DNA from: Demequina sp. NBRC 110054
GTDB taxonomy: Bacteria > Actinomycetota > Actinomycetes > Actinomycetales > Demequinaceae
DNA: 64,000 nt
Direction of reading: 5' to 3'
NCBI RefSeq assembly: GCF_002090115.1
Contig: NZ_BBRK01000004.1
Span: 744,001-808,000 of the forward strand
Numbering within the stretch: the first letter of the stretch is position 1; every line of letters starts with the position of its first letter. This document shows positions 42,350 to 50,641 of the stretch, piece after piece. The position numbers and the translations under genes are program-made. The notes under the pieces are model-generated. The model saw only the letters and a program-made list of their open reading frames with translations. It did not search any database and was not told where the DNA came from.

Positions 42350-44016
42350 GCGTTCCCTCCCAGGTACGTAGGCGCGGCGCGCGGCGGCAGCACACGCTCG
42401 ACCGCGCCCGCGAGGCTCAGCAGGCGCGCGTCGTCCCACGCGCGGCCCGCGATCGTGAGACCCACGGGCATGTGTGTGTCCTCCATGACCCCCATCGGCA
42501 CGGTGACCGTGGGGATGCCGAGGTGACGGATCGCGAGGTTGCCGTTGGCCACCCACACGCCGTTGCGCCACGCCGCGGTCGCGGACACGGGGTCGACGTC
42601 CGCGTCGGCAGGGCCGACGTCGGCCATGGCGGGGAACACGACGGCATCCAGACGATGCTCATCCATCCAGTCCTCGAGGAGGACCTGGCGCGCGCGCTCG
42701 AGGCCCCGAAGCCCCTCCTCGAGGAAGGGCACGTCTCGCCACGGGGTCACGCCCTCGCGCGCGCGTCGCACGTAGTCGCCCAGGTCGAATGCGTCGTCCG
42801 CGTAGCGTGCGGGCAGGGTCAGCGAGCCGTAGCGGTCCGGCAGCGCACCCTCGGGCGCGGGGAAGATCTGATCCGGGTCGGCGTCGGCCAGAGCGTCGAG
42901 TCCCGGCTGGCCGTTCGCCGCGAGGAAGTCGTCCCACGCGGCGATCGACAGGTCCCACAGCTCGCGCTCGAAGAACTCCACGGGAACCCAGCCCTCCTCC
43001 ACGAGTGCGCCCGCCTCATAGCGCTCGACCGCCGGGAAGTCCGTCTCGACCACCTCGGCGCCCGCCGCCTCGAGCATCGTCCTGGCGCGCTCCCACAGCG
43101 CGGTCACCGAGTCCCGGGTGCGGATCGGGTGCTCCTGCTCGGGGGCGCCGTTGACGTACATGCGGGGCACCGCGATCCGCACACCCTCGAGGCTCGCGTT
43201 CGGCACCATGCTGTCCTCGCTCGCCTTGAGCTCCTCGGGTGAGGGCATCGGCACCCACGGCTGCATGCGCCACAGGTCCCCCCTGGAGTCCGGGTCGTAC
43301 GCGATGAGGAGCTGCACGAGCTCGTGCATGTCGGCGACCGTGCGGGTGTGGGGCACGACGACGTCCATGGTCGGCACGAGCGGCCAGTTGCCGCGTACCG
43401 AGATGATCCCGCGCGAGGGCGTGTACGCGACGAGCGCGTTGCACGAGGCGGGAGCCCTGCCGCTCGACCAGGTCTCCTCCCCCAGCCCGAACGTCGCCAT
43501 GCTCGCCGCGGTCGCAGTGCCCGAGCCGTTCGACGAGCCTGACCCGAACGCCGAGGTGAGGTACTCGCGGTTGTAGGGGCTCTCGGCGCGCCCGTAGAGG
43601 CCGCGCTGCATCCCGCCGTTGGCCATCGGCGGCATGGTCGTCTTGCCCAGGTGGATCGCCCCGGCCTGACGCAGGCGCTCGATCGTGAAGGCGTCGCGCG
43701 TCGCGACGAGGTCCCTGAACGCGGGCGAGCCTGAGGCGCACGTGAGTCCCGCGACCGCGTACGAGTCCTTCGCGGTGAAGCAGATCCCGTCGAGGGGCCC
43801 GAGGGCGCCCCCGAGCGCGCGGCGGTCATCCGACGCGCGCGCCTGGTCGAGCGCCGTCGGATCGGGCACACAGATCGCGTGCAGGCCGTCGGGTCCGGCG
43901 TCGAGGCGAGCGATGCGCTCGAGGTAGGCCTCGACGAGCTCGACCGCCGTGACCTCGCCCGACTCGAGTGCGGCGCGCACGTCGGCGATGGATGCCTCCA
44001 CGACGTCGAAAGCCAT
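42346..44016 (-). CDS. Amidase-signature-family hydrolase
   Basis: A 556-residue amidase-signature enzyme with Lys83 (TAKDSYAV), the cis-Ser loop FGSGSSNGSG (about residue 161-162) and the nucleophile Ser185 in EETWSSGRAPAS. The usual DTGGS is changed to ETWSS, an unusual feature. Substrates in the family range from amides to carbamoyl compounds. Tight coupling to agmatine deiminase suggests it acts on N-carbamoylputrescine instead of the usual nitrilase-type AguB. That is inference. Confidence 0.82.
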   Translation of the reverse strand: MAFDVVEASIADVRAALESGEVTAVELVEAYLERIARLDAGPDGLHAICVPDPTALDQARASDDRRALGGALGPLDGICFTAKDSYAVAGLTCASGSPAFRDLVATRDAFTIERLRQAGAIHLGKTTMPPMANGGMQRGLYGRAESPYNREYLTSAFGSGSSNGSGTATAASMATFGLGEETWSSGRAPASCNALVAYTPSRGIISVRGNWPLVPTMDVVVPHTRTVADMHELVQLLIAYDPDSRGDLWRMQPWVPMPSPEELKASEDSMVPNASLEGVRIAVPRMYVNGAPEQEHPIRTRDSVTALWERARTMLEAAGAEVVETDFPAVERYEAGALVEEGWVPVEFFERELWDLSIAAWDDFLAANGQPGLDALADADPDQIFPAPEGALPDRYGSLTLPARYADDAFDLGDYVRRAREGVTPWRDVPFLEEGLRGLERARQVLLEDWMDEHRLDAVVFPAMADVGPADADVDPVSATAAWRNGVWVANGNLAIRHLGIPTVTVPMGVMEDTHMPVGLTIAGRAWDDARLLSLAGAVERVLPPRAAPTYLGGNA

Positions 44017-44089
44017 CTGTCACGACCTCTCACTGCGCCCACGACGGGGCATGGTTGCGGGGGTGAGCACCTACCGGAGTGAGCACAGG

Positions 44090-45634
44090 CTAGCCGGTCG
44101 GGACCGCGCCCACGTGTTCGACCCGGTTCGTGGCGTGACCCGGGCTCGTGGCCCCCGGCCGGGTCGGGGACGGGGGCGCTTGCTCCGCCAGCGGCAGCAC
44201 GGGCTCCTGCGGCGCCTCGACCTGAGCGAGGAACGGGTTGCGGGTCGCCTGCCAGGCGTATCCCGCGCTGTCGCGCACGCACTCGGGGCACCAGTGCCCC
44301 GCGGTGAGGATCAGCCGCGGGCTCGCCTCGAAGTCGTGCCCGAACGCGCACCGCCACTGGAGTCGAGCCGTTGGGGTGCCGACGCGCACCAGCGGCGTCA
44401 TGAGCTCGCCTCCGCGGAAGCGAGCGGCGCCCGCGAGGTCGTCCCGCGTCCACTCCCTGGGGTGCTTCGACTCGTCGTAGCCGTGGTCGAGCGACGTCGG
44501 CGTGCGCGAGGGCGTCGGCGGCACGAAGGCGTCCCAGCCGCCGATGTGCAGCCACTCGTCGAGCGACCCGAAGTGCGCCTCCACCTCCGCCATCCGCCGG
44601 TGGGTGATCGCGTGCATCGTGCCGCGCCTCTCGTGCGCGATCCGCTGCATCACGTAGCGCTTGACGATCCAGGGCGGGACGCTCCCCGCGCGCCGGATCC
44701 GGGCCGGCGCATCCCCCACCGCGTCGCGCAGCCGGTCGTCGAAGACGTCTCGCCGGAAGGGGATCAGGTCGTGCAGCGCGTCGCTGTCGGTGAACCAGTG
44801 CCCGTGGAAGTTACGCGTCGCGAACCAGTGCCGCTCGTACCAGGCGCGCACGTCGCGCACGCCCATCGCCTCCGCGAGCGCCGTCTGGAACTGCCAGTTC
44901 GTGAGCCGCCACGCCTCCCCTCCTCCGACGTTGAACACGCGACCCCACACTTCAGAGGGGACGTCGCGCGCGGCGAGCCCCACGAGCAGTCGCGCCGCGT
45001 CGTCATCCGACACCCACTCCATGACCTCGTGCAGAGGGACATGCGTGAGGATCGGATCGCGCACGCCGAGGAGGCCCTCGTGGAAGATGCCGGTCTGCCT
45101 CAGCCACACCCAGCGTGGCAGGCCGGACTCGATCAGCAGCCGCTCGGCCTCGACCTTCGTCTGGCCGTAGGCATCGAGCTGGGACACCCGGACCGGATCC
45201 CCGATACGCCCCCAGTGGTGCGGGGGCTGCCTGTCGCCGGTCTCCGCCACCGAGCCTACGCCGACGATGGCGACCGCCGACGGATCCGGGAGCGCCTGCA
45301 CCGCCGCGATGAGGTGGCGCATGCTGCCGACGTTGACGCGGTGCGCGCGAGCGGGGTGCTCATCCGCGACCGGGGAGACGACGCCACCGACGTGCAGGAT
45401 CACGTCCACGCCGTCGATCGCACGGGAGACGTCGGCGAGCCGCGTGAGGTCGCCCTTGTAGATCTCGAGATGAGGGAGGTCCGCGAACTCCTCGAGCACC
45501 ACGTGCTCCTCGGCGCCGGTCAGGGCGAGCACGCGGACGTACAGGTCGTCGGCGTCGCGCAGCGCCCGCAACGTCGCGCGACCCCAGTTGCCCGTCGCGC
45601 CCGTGAGCAGGACACGACGCGTGGCCGCCGTCAT
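44090..45634 (-). CDS. NAD-dependent epimerase/dehydratase with C-terminal zinc-knuckle tail
   Basis: A 514-residue extended short-chain dehydrogenase. The N-terminal NAD motif is TGATGNWGRA (about residues 11-20) and the catalytic pair is YGQTK near residue 155. About 180 additional residues follow the usual domain, ending with Cys429, His433, Cys449 and Cys452 in a CxxxH...CxxC zinc-binding pattern (WRCAFGHDF and HWCPEC), which resembles a probable zinc-ribbon domain. Such a fusion is rare. The sugar or lipid substrate is unknown. ATG at 45634 is the first of the ORF. Confidence 0.8.
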   Translation of the reverse strand: MTAATRRVLLTGATGNWGRATLRALRDADDLYVRVLALTGAEEHVVLEEFADLPHLEIYKGDLTRLADVSRAIDGVDVILHVGGVVSPVADEHPARAHRVNVGSMRHLIAAVQALPDPSAVAIVGVGSVAETGDRQPPHHWGRIGDPVRVSQLDAYGQTKVEAERLLIESGLPRWVWLRQTGIFHEGLLGVRDPILTHVPLHEVMEWVSDDDAARLLVGLAARDVPSEVWGRVFNVGGGEAWRLTNWQFQTALAEAMGVRDVRAWYERHWFATRNFHGHWFTDSDALHDLIPFRRDVFDDRLRDAVGDAPARIRRAGSVPPWIVKRYVMQRIAHERRGTMHAITHRRMAEVEAHFGSLDEWLHIGGWDAFVPPTPSRTPTSLDHGYDESKHPREWTRDDLAGAARFRGGELMTPLVRVGTPTARLQWRCAFGHDFEASPRLILTAGHWCPECVRDSAGYAWQATRNPFLAQVEAPQEPVLPLAEQAPPSPTRPGATSPGHATNRVEHVGAVPTG

Positions 45635-45707
45635 GGCTCGCCTCCCGTCTCAGGTGGACGAGGCGTCCTCCACTTCCACGGTAGACCCGGAGCGGCCCGG
45701 TGGCGAC

Positions 45708-47072
45708 CTACATCTGCGGGGCCATGTCCGCGAAGTGCGCGTAGTCCTTCTTGAACGCCACGGCGATCGTGTCGGTGGGTCCCGCACGGTGCTTGGCGAC
45801 GATGAAGTCGGCCTCGCCTGGGCGGTTGTCGCGGTCGTACGCGTCCTCACGGTGCAGCAGGATCACGATGTCCGCGTCCTGCTCGATCGCGCCCGACTCA
45901 CGCATGTCCGACAGCATGGGCTTCTTGTCTCCGCGCTGCTCGGAGCCACGGTTCAGCTGCGAGATCGCAATGACGGGGACCTCGATCTCCTTCGCGAGCA
46001 GCTTGAGCGCACGGGAGAACTCGGAGACCTCCTGCTGACGCGACTCGACCTTGCGCCCCGAGCTCATCAGCTGGAGGTAGTCGAGCACCACGAGTCCGAG
46101 GTTGTGCTGCTGCTTGAGGCGGCGGCACTTCGCGCGGATCTCCATGAGGGTCATGTTGGGCGAGTCGTCGATGAACAGCGGTGCGGAGGACACGCGCGCC
46201 GAGGCGCGGGCCAGCCGGTCCCAGTCGCTCGGCCCGAGCGGACCCTTGTTGAGCTGCGTCAGCTTGACCTTGCCCTCGGTGGAGAGCATGCGCTTCGTGA
46301 TCTCCTCCTTGCTCATCTCGAGCGAGAAGATGACGGAGGCGATGTTGTGGTGGATCGACGCGGAGCGGGCGATGTCGAGGCCGAGCGTGGACTTTCCGAT
46401 CGCGGGTCGCGCGGCGATGACGACCATCTGGCCCGCCTGCAGGCCGCCGGTGAGCTCATCGAGGTCACGGAAGCCGGTGGGGACCCCGCGCATCGAGCCG
46501 TCGTGGTTCGACGACTGCTCGATCTGGCCGAGCGTCGACTCGAGGATGTCGCCGATCGGCAGGTAGTCGTCGGAGTTCCTGCGCTCGGTGACGGCGAAGA
46601 TCTCGGCCTGCGCGCCGTCGACGACGAGGTCGACCTCGCCACCGTCGCCGTCGTAGCCCATGTTGGCGATGCGCGTGCCCGCCTCGACGAGGCGCCGGAG
46701 GATCGACTGCTCGCGGACGAGGCGCGCGTAGTAGCCGGCCGAGGCTGCCGACGGCACCGTCGCGATGAGGGTGTGGAGGTACTCCGCTCCCCCGATCCGC
46801 GAGAGCTGCTGGGTGCGCTGGAGCTCCGCGCCGACGGTGAGCGCGTCGACCGGGTCGCCGCCGTTGTAGAGCTTGGTCGCGATGTCGAAGATGAGCTCGT
46901 GCGCAGGCTTGTAGAAGTCGTCCGAGCGCACCATCTCGATGACGTCGGCCATCGCGTCCTTGGACAGCAGCATCGCTCCGAGCACCGACTGCTCGGCCTC
47001 GAGGTTCTGCGGTGGCAGACGCTCGAACGAGGTAGGCCTCTCGTACGACGACTCCAGCTCGTCGATCGACAC
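45708..47072 (-). CDS. dnaB: Replicative DNA helicase DnaB
   Basis: A 454-residue hexameric helicase. The N-terminal helical domain binds DnaG primase (residues about 18-120), then a linker, then a RecA-like core with Walker A ARPAIGKST (usually PGMGKS or similar), Walker B VVLDYLQLM and an Arg-finger region. No intein is present. I chose GTG at 47072, preceded by GGAAGG. It follows the ribosomal/ssb cluster after a 600-base gap that carries DnaA-box-like sites. Confidence 0.95.
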   Translation of the reverse strand: MSIDELESSYERPTSFERLPPQNLEAEQSVLGAMLLSKDAMADVIEMVRSDDFYKPAHELIFDIATKLYNGGDPVDALTVGAELQRTQQLSRIGGAEYLHTLIATVPSAASAGYYARLVREQSILRRLVEAGTRIANMGYDGDGGEVDLVVDGAQAEIFAVTERRNSDDYLPIGDILESTLGQIEQSSNHDGSMRGVPTGFRDLDELTGGLQAGQMVVIAARPAIGKSTLGLDIARSASIHHNIASVIFSLEMSKEEITKRMLSTEGKVKLTQLNKGPLGPSDWDRLARASARVSSAPLFIDDSPNMTLMEIRAKCRRLKQQHNLGLVVLDYLQLMSSGRKVESRQQEVSEFSRALKLLAKEIEVPVIAISQLNRGSEQRGDKKPMLSDMRESGAIEQDADIVILLHREDAYDRDNRPGEADFIVAKHRAGPTDTIAVAFKKDYAHFADMAPQM

Positions 47073-47613
47073 CTGGCACCTTCCTCTCACGATGTGACGG
47101 TCCCGCGGCGCCTCCCCCGCGGGCGCCACGACTCCACTGTCTCGCGGAGGTCTGACAACGGACGTTAGGCGGCTCGCGCGCCGGTATCAAACTCGGGATC
47201 CGCGCGTCGACACGGAAACGTGGACAACTCGTCAATGGTCTGGGGATTGCCTGGGGACTACTCGGGTAGGTCCGTGTTGAAGACTGCGGGGACAACTGTG
47301 GATAGCGCTGTGAGTTTCGTCAACACTGGGGTGAATTCCCTATGTCTACCAGGGATATCGCGAATTCCACCACTGTGGAGAAGTCAGGGGAGGAACTTCT
47401 CGGCGTGTCGCGCCTCGGCGTGTCGCCACACCTGACGATCAGATATGAGAATGTCCTGGAACCCGTCCGTTTCATCCTTTTCTCACTCTTGACTTGGACA
47501 CCCGAGGTTCGATAAGACCGACCGGCCGCGCCCCTGACGAGCAAGCCCGAGGACGACACCGGCCAGAACGCCCGTCCCTTCCCCACGCACGCGCCCCTCC
47601 CAGGACGCACGAA
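47073..47613. other. 540-base gap upstream of dnaB with three DnaA-box-like sites
   Basis: Less GC-rich than its surroundings. Three 9-mers in one orientation, each one mismatch from a DnaA box, lie at 47219-47227 (TTGTCCACG on the minus strand), 47297-47305 (CTATCCACA) and 47374-47382 (TTCTCCACA), about 77 bases apart. Repeated TTGACG hexamers on the minus strand may be -35 elements for dnaB, one overlapping the first box. No coding gene is convincing. Confidence 0.45.
47489..47517 (+). promoter_or_regulatory. Plus-strand promoter-like sequence with no gene
   Basis: TTGACT (47489-47494) and ATAAGA (47512-47517) with 17-base spacing point toward rplI, antisense to it. No coding gene follows, so it may drive a short RNA or be inactive. 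The rplI terminator at 47614 lies on its path. Confidence 0.3.
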
Positions 47614-47641
47614 GGCCCGGCCCCCATGAGGGGACCGGGCC
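47614..47641. terminator. Terminator of the rpsF-ssb-rpsR-rplI operon
   Basis: GGCCCGG with CCGGGCC and an inner CCCC/GGGG stem (one C-A mismatch) around a 4-base ATGA loop, 29 bases past the rplI stop read leftward. Confidence 0.65.
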
Positions 47642-47669
47642 CGCGTGGATGGACCCGAGGGTCCGAGCG

Positions 47670-48116
47670 TTACTTCGCGGCGACGACCTTCACGGCGACG
47701 GTCGCGGAGACCTCGTCGTGAAGCGACACCGTGGCGGTGTACTCGCCGAGCGCCTTGATCGGCTGCGCGAGGTGGATGCGACGCTTGTCGACCTTCGCGC
47801 GGTCGCCGATGGCGGACGCGATGTCTCCGGGCGTCACGGCGCCGAAGAGGCGACCGGACTCGCCGGCCTTCGCCTCGACGACGACCTCGGCGGACTGCAG
47901 GGCGTCGCGGGCCGCCTGGGCGCCCTCGATGCTCTGGATCTCCTTGGCGCGGCGCGCCTTGCGGAGGCCCTCGATCTGCTTCTCAGCACCGGCCGACCAC
48001 GGGGTGGCCAGCTTGCGGGGCATGAGGAAGTTGCGAGCGTAGCCGTCCTTGACGTCGACGACGTCGCCGGCGATGCCGAGACCGTGCACCTCGTGGGTGA
48101 GGATGACCTTAGCCAT
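47670..48116 (-). CDS. rplI: 50S ribosomal protein L9
   Basis: A 148-residue protein with the L9 N-terminal RNA-binding signature (EVHGLGIAGDVVDVKDGYARNFLMP) joined by a long central helix to the C-terminal domain. Part of the large subunit near the L1 stalk. It is last in the rpsF-ssb-rpsR-rplI operon and is followed by a terminator. Confidence 0.98.
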   Translation of the reverse strand: MAKVILTHEVHGLGIAGDVVDVKDGYARNFLMPRKLATPWSAGAEKQIEGLRKARRAKEIQSIEGAQAARDALQSAEVVVEAKAGESGRLFGAVTPGDIASAIGDRAKVDKRRIHLAQPIKALGEYTATVSLHDEVSATVAVKVVAAK

Positions 48117-48128
48117 GTCTACCCCCGA

Positions 48129-48365
48129 TCAGCGGCCGGAGCCGGCGTAGGGAAGGAGCGCCATCTCGCGCGCGACCTTGACGGCACGGGCGATCTCACG
48201 CTGCTCCTGGACGGTGACACCGGTCACGCGACGCGAGCGGATCTTGCCGCGGTCGGAGATGAACTTGCGCAGCAGCGCGGTGTCCTTGTAGTCGATCTTC
48301 TGAACCTTGGCCGCCTTGAGGGGGTTGACCTTCTTGCGCGGCTTGCGGATGTCGTTCTTAGCCAT
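48129..48365 (-). CDS. rpsR: 30S ribosomal protein S18
   Basis: A 78-residue, Lys/Arg-rich S18 with the conserved [19 protein letters not shown] and [22 protein letters not shown]. It lacks the Cys residues of a zinc-binding S18 form. It binds S6 in the ribosome platform. It lies between ssb and rplI on the same mRNA. Its small size and motifs are standard. Confidence 0.98.
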   Translation of the reverse strand: MAKNDIRKPRKKVNPLKAAKVQKIDYKDTALLRKFISDRGKIRSRRVTGVTVQEQREIARAVKVAREMALLPYAGSGR

Positions 48366-48383
48366 TTCTTGATTCCTGGGTGT

Positions 48384-48872
48384 TTAGAAGGGGGGCTCGT
48401 CCGACGCCGGGGCCGTGGCCCACGGGTCGTTGTTGGAACCACCGGCCGGAGCCTGCGAGTAGCCGCCACCGCCGCCGGAGAATCCTCCGCCGCCGTTGCC
48501 GCCGCCGCCACGCGCGTTGCGCGTGACCTTGGCCGACGCGTAACGGAGCGAGGGGCCGACCTCGTCGACCTGGATCTCGTTGACGGTGCGCTTCTCGCCG
48601 TTGGCCTCCCACGAGCGCGACACCAGGCGGCCCGTCACGATGACGCGCATGCCCTTGGTCAGCGACTCGGCCACGTTCTCCGCGGCCTCGCGCCACAGGG
48701 AGCAGCGCATGAACAGGGTCTCCCCGTCCTTCCACTCGTTCGACTGACGGTCGAACTGACGCGGGGTGGACGCCACCGTGAAGTTCACCACCGCGGCGCC
48801 GGACTGGATGAATCGCAGCTCGGGGTCGCCGGTGAGGTTTCCTACGACGGTGATCTGGGTGTCGCCTGCCAT
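48384..48872 (-). CDS. ssb: Single-stranded DNA-binding protein
   Basis: A 162-residue SSB: an OB-fold at residues 1-110, a Gly-rich linker of about 35 residues, and the acidic C-terminal tip DEPPF that recruits replication and repair proteins. It sits between rpsF and rpsR, the standard position in Actinobacteria, and binds single-stranded DNA as a tetramer. Confidence 0.97.
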   Translation of the reverse strand: MAGDTQITVVGNLTGDPELRFIQSGAAVVNFTVASTPRQFDRQSNEWKDGETLFMRCSLWREAAENVAESLTKGMRVIVTGRLVSRSWEANGEKRTVNEIQVDEVGPSLRYASAKVTRNARGGGGNGGGGFSGGGGGYSQAPAGGSNNDPWATAPASDEPPF

Positions 48873-48930
48873 GAATAGCTCCCTAGGGGTCGCTTGCTGT
48901 GGGTGAGGGTTCCTACGAAGCCCGGGTGCC

Positions 48931-49221
48931 TTACTTGGCGTCCGGGCGGAGCAGCTTCAGGCGAAGGACGGTCTCGTTGAGGCCGAGCTGACGCTCGAGC
49001 TCCTTGGCCGTCGCGGACTCCGCGGTGAAGTCGATCACCGCGTAGATGCCGTCGCTCTTCTTCTTGATCGGGTACGCAAGGCGGCGGCGGCCCCACACGT
49101 CGAGCTTGTCGATCGTGCCGTTGTCGCTCGTGATCACGCCGAGGTACTTCTCGAGCGACGGGGTGACCGTGCGCTCATCCACCTCAGGGTCGAGGATGAC
49201 CATCATCTCGTAATGACGCAT
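48931..49221 (-). CDS. rpsF: 30S ribosomal protein S6
   Basis: A 96-residue S6 with the conserved [16 protein letters not shown] start, the [18 protein letters not shown] strand region and the C-terminal [14 protein letters not shown]. It is first in the operon and partner of S18. ATG at 49221 has a strong GAGGAGG site. A hairpin in its leader could mediate S6:S18 autoregulation. Confidence 0.97.
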   Translation of the reverse strand: MRHYEMMVILDPEVDERTVTPSLEKYLGVITSDNGTIDKLDVWGRRRLAYPIKKKSDGIYAVIDFTAESATAKELERQLGLNETVLRLKLLRPDAK

Positions 49222-49250
49222 CGAAATACCCACCTCCTCTGGACTGTACG

Positions 49251-49269
49251 GCCACGGACGTTCCGTGGC
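49251..49269. promoter_or_regulatory. Hairpin in the rpsF leader
   Basis: GCCACGGA (49251-49258) pairs with TCCGTGGC (49262-49269), leaving a 3-base loop, 30 bases upstream of the rpsF start. Leader hairpins bind the S6:S18 complex in other bacteria. This one contains the CCG trinucleotide within its stem, but I cannot confirm the known fold. Confidence 0.35.
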
Positions 49270-49373
49270 AGGAGGGTCTGATGCTTCGCGGCGCGCACCG
49301 TCGGGTGACGGAGCGCAACCACGGGGATCTAGGTTACGGCATCGGACCGACACTTGCCAGGCGCGCTGGGGAC

Positions 49374-49413
49374 AGGGACGATGCGCGACCCGCCCCGCGC
49401 CCGCATCGTCCCT
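49374..49413. repeat. Inverted pair of the GGGACGATGCG motif
   Basis: AGGGACGATGCG (49374-49385) and its exact complement CGCATCGTCCCT (49402-49413) form a 12-base inverted repeat with a 16-base loop, between the divergent rpsF and femX genes. A third copy, CGCATCGTCC, starts at 49448. This is the clearest cluster of the dispersed motif. Confidence 0.75.
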
Positions 49414-49482
49414 TCTCCCCAGGGTCCGGGGCCGGCGGGCGTCCCACCGCATCGTCCGCGTTCTCGCCGTTACGCTGGGTCC

Positions 49483-50526
49483 GTGAACACCTCAGCTGAC
49501 GCCCTCAGCGTCGCCCAGGTCCCCGACGATCGCTTCCTCGAGCTGGCGCGCGGCGCCGCCCACCCCGTCCCGATCGAGCAGTCCCCCGCATGGGATCCGT
49601 ACGATGCGGCGGTCCCCGGTCGCGCGCCCTGGCGTCGCCTCGTGGTCGCCTCGGGGGACACGCCCGTCGCGCTGATCGCCTTCAGCGCCTTCGAGGGTCG
49701 CGGCTTCCGCTACCTGTGGGCCAAGCACGGCCCGATCTGGCTCGCCGAGCAGACCCCCGAGAGTGAGCGCGCCGTGCGCGAGGCGCTGGTCGCGTACGTG
49801 AGGAGCGAGGCCCCGTGGGCCGTCTTCCTGCGCCTCCACGCGAAGCATCGCGCCGCCGACCTGAGCGAGCTGCTCCAGACCGTGACCTACGACCACACCG
49901 TGATCGTCGACCTCACGCGCGAGGAGGACGTCATCATGCAGTCCTTCTCCAAGCGCGGCCGCTACAAGACGCGCCGCACGCTCAAGGACGAGGCCATGAC
50001 CGTCACCGAGGAGACGGGGCTCACCGACGAGGAGTTCGGCGAGCTCTACGAGATCTATCGGGAGACGGCCTCGCGGGACGGCTTCGGGATCTTCGGCCCG
50101 GACGTCTACCTGACGATGCTGCGCTCGCTCGGCGAGCACGTGCGGCTGTGGGTCGCGCGACGTCACGACACGGGACCGGAGGGCGACCTCACCCCGGGTC
50201 GCGCGGTGTCGTGGGTCATCTCCACCGTCTATGACAACGCGGGCGTGGACGTGTACGCCGCGGGCAGCGCGGAGGCGCGCAAGACCGAGGCGGCCCTGCG
50301 GATCAAGTGGCACATCCTCACGACGCTCAAGTCCGAGGGCGTCACGCAGTACGACCTCATGGGCGTCGGCTCGGACCGCGCGCCGCAGCTCATGGGCGTG
50401 CGCGAGTTCAAGCAGCAGCTCGGCGATGTGGTCGAGGTCGACGGCGGCTGGGACGTGCCGGTGAAGCGGCTGCGCTACGCCGCGCTTACGCAGGCGCTGC
50501 GCCTCAAGCACGCGCTCGGTCGCTGA
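49483..50526 (+). CDS. FemAB-family peptidoglycan interpeptide-bridge aminoacyltransferase
   Basis: A 347-residue FemX/FemAB protein with two GNAT-like domains. The core motif [20 protein letters not shown] and the second domain stretch [24 protein letters not shown] are clear. FemAB enzymes add amino acids from aminoacyl-tRNA to the lipid-linked peptidoglycan precursor, building the cross-bridge. Location next to a class A PBP supports a cell-wall role. GTG at 49483 is preceded by a GGG-rich site. Confidence 0.9.
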   Translation: MNTSADALSVAQVPDDRFLELARGAAHPVPIEQSPAWDPYDAAVPGRAPWRRLVVASGDTPVALIAFSAFEGRGFRYLWAKHGPIWLAEQTPESERAVREALVAYVRSEAPWAVFLRLHAKHRAADLSELLQTVTYDHTVIVDLTREEDVIMQSFSKRGRYKTRRTLKDEAMTVTEETGLTDEEFGELYEIYRETASRDGFGIFGPDVYLTMLRSLGEHVRLWVARRHDTGPEGDLTPGRAVSWVISTVYDNAGVDVYAAGSAEARKTEAALRIKWHILTTLKSEGVTQYDLMGVGSDRAPQLMGVREFKQQLGDVVEVDGGWDVPVKRLRYAALTQALRLKHALGR

Positions 50527-50574
50527 CGCCGCGGCGCGCGCAGCACCACGCTCACGGCGCCCGCCACGTACGAC

Positions 50575-50611
50575 GAAGCGCCGGTCCCGCGTTCTGCGGA
50601 GCCGGCGCTTC
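50575..50611. terminator. Bidirectional terminator between femX and the PBP gene
   Basis: GAAGCGCCGG (50575-50584) pairs with CCGGCGCTTC (50602-50611), with further CCCGC/GCGG pairing inside. It lies between the convergent stops at 50526 and 50642 and can serve both. Confidence 0.65.
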
Positions 50612-50641
50612 TCGTGTGCGGGCCGCTCCCGGCCCGACCTC

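Noticed and set aside
47073-47613. Possible chromosomal origin from the DnaA-box-like sites
   Set aside because: dnaA and dnaN are not adjacent, only three weak sites are seen and there is no AT-rich unwinding region; best seen as dnaB-linked control.
47494-47721. 75-codon plus-strand frame downstream of the promoter-like element
   Set aside because: Overlaps the rplI terminator and gene on the other strand and has no family match or ribosome site.
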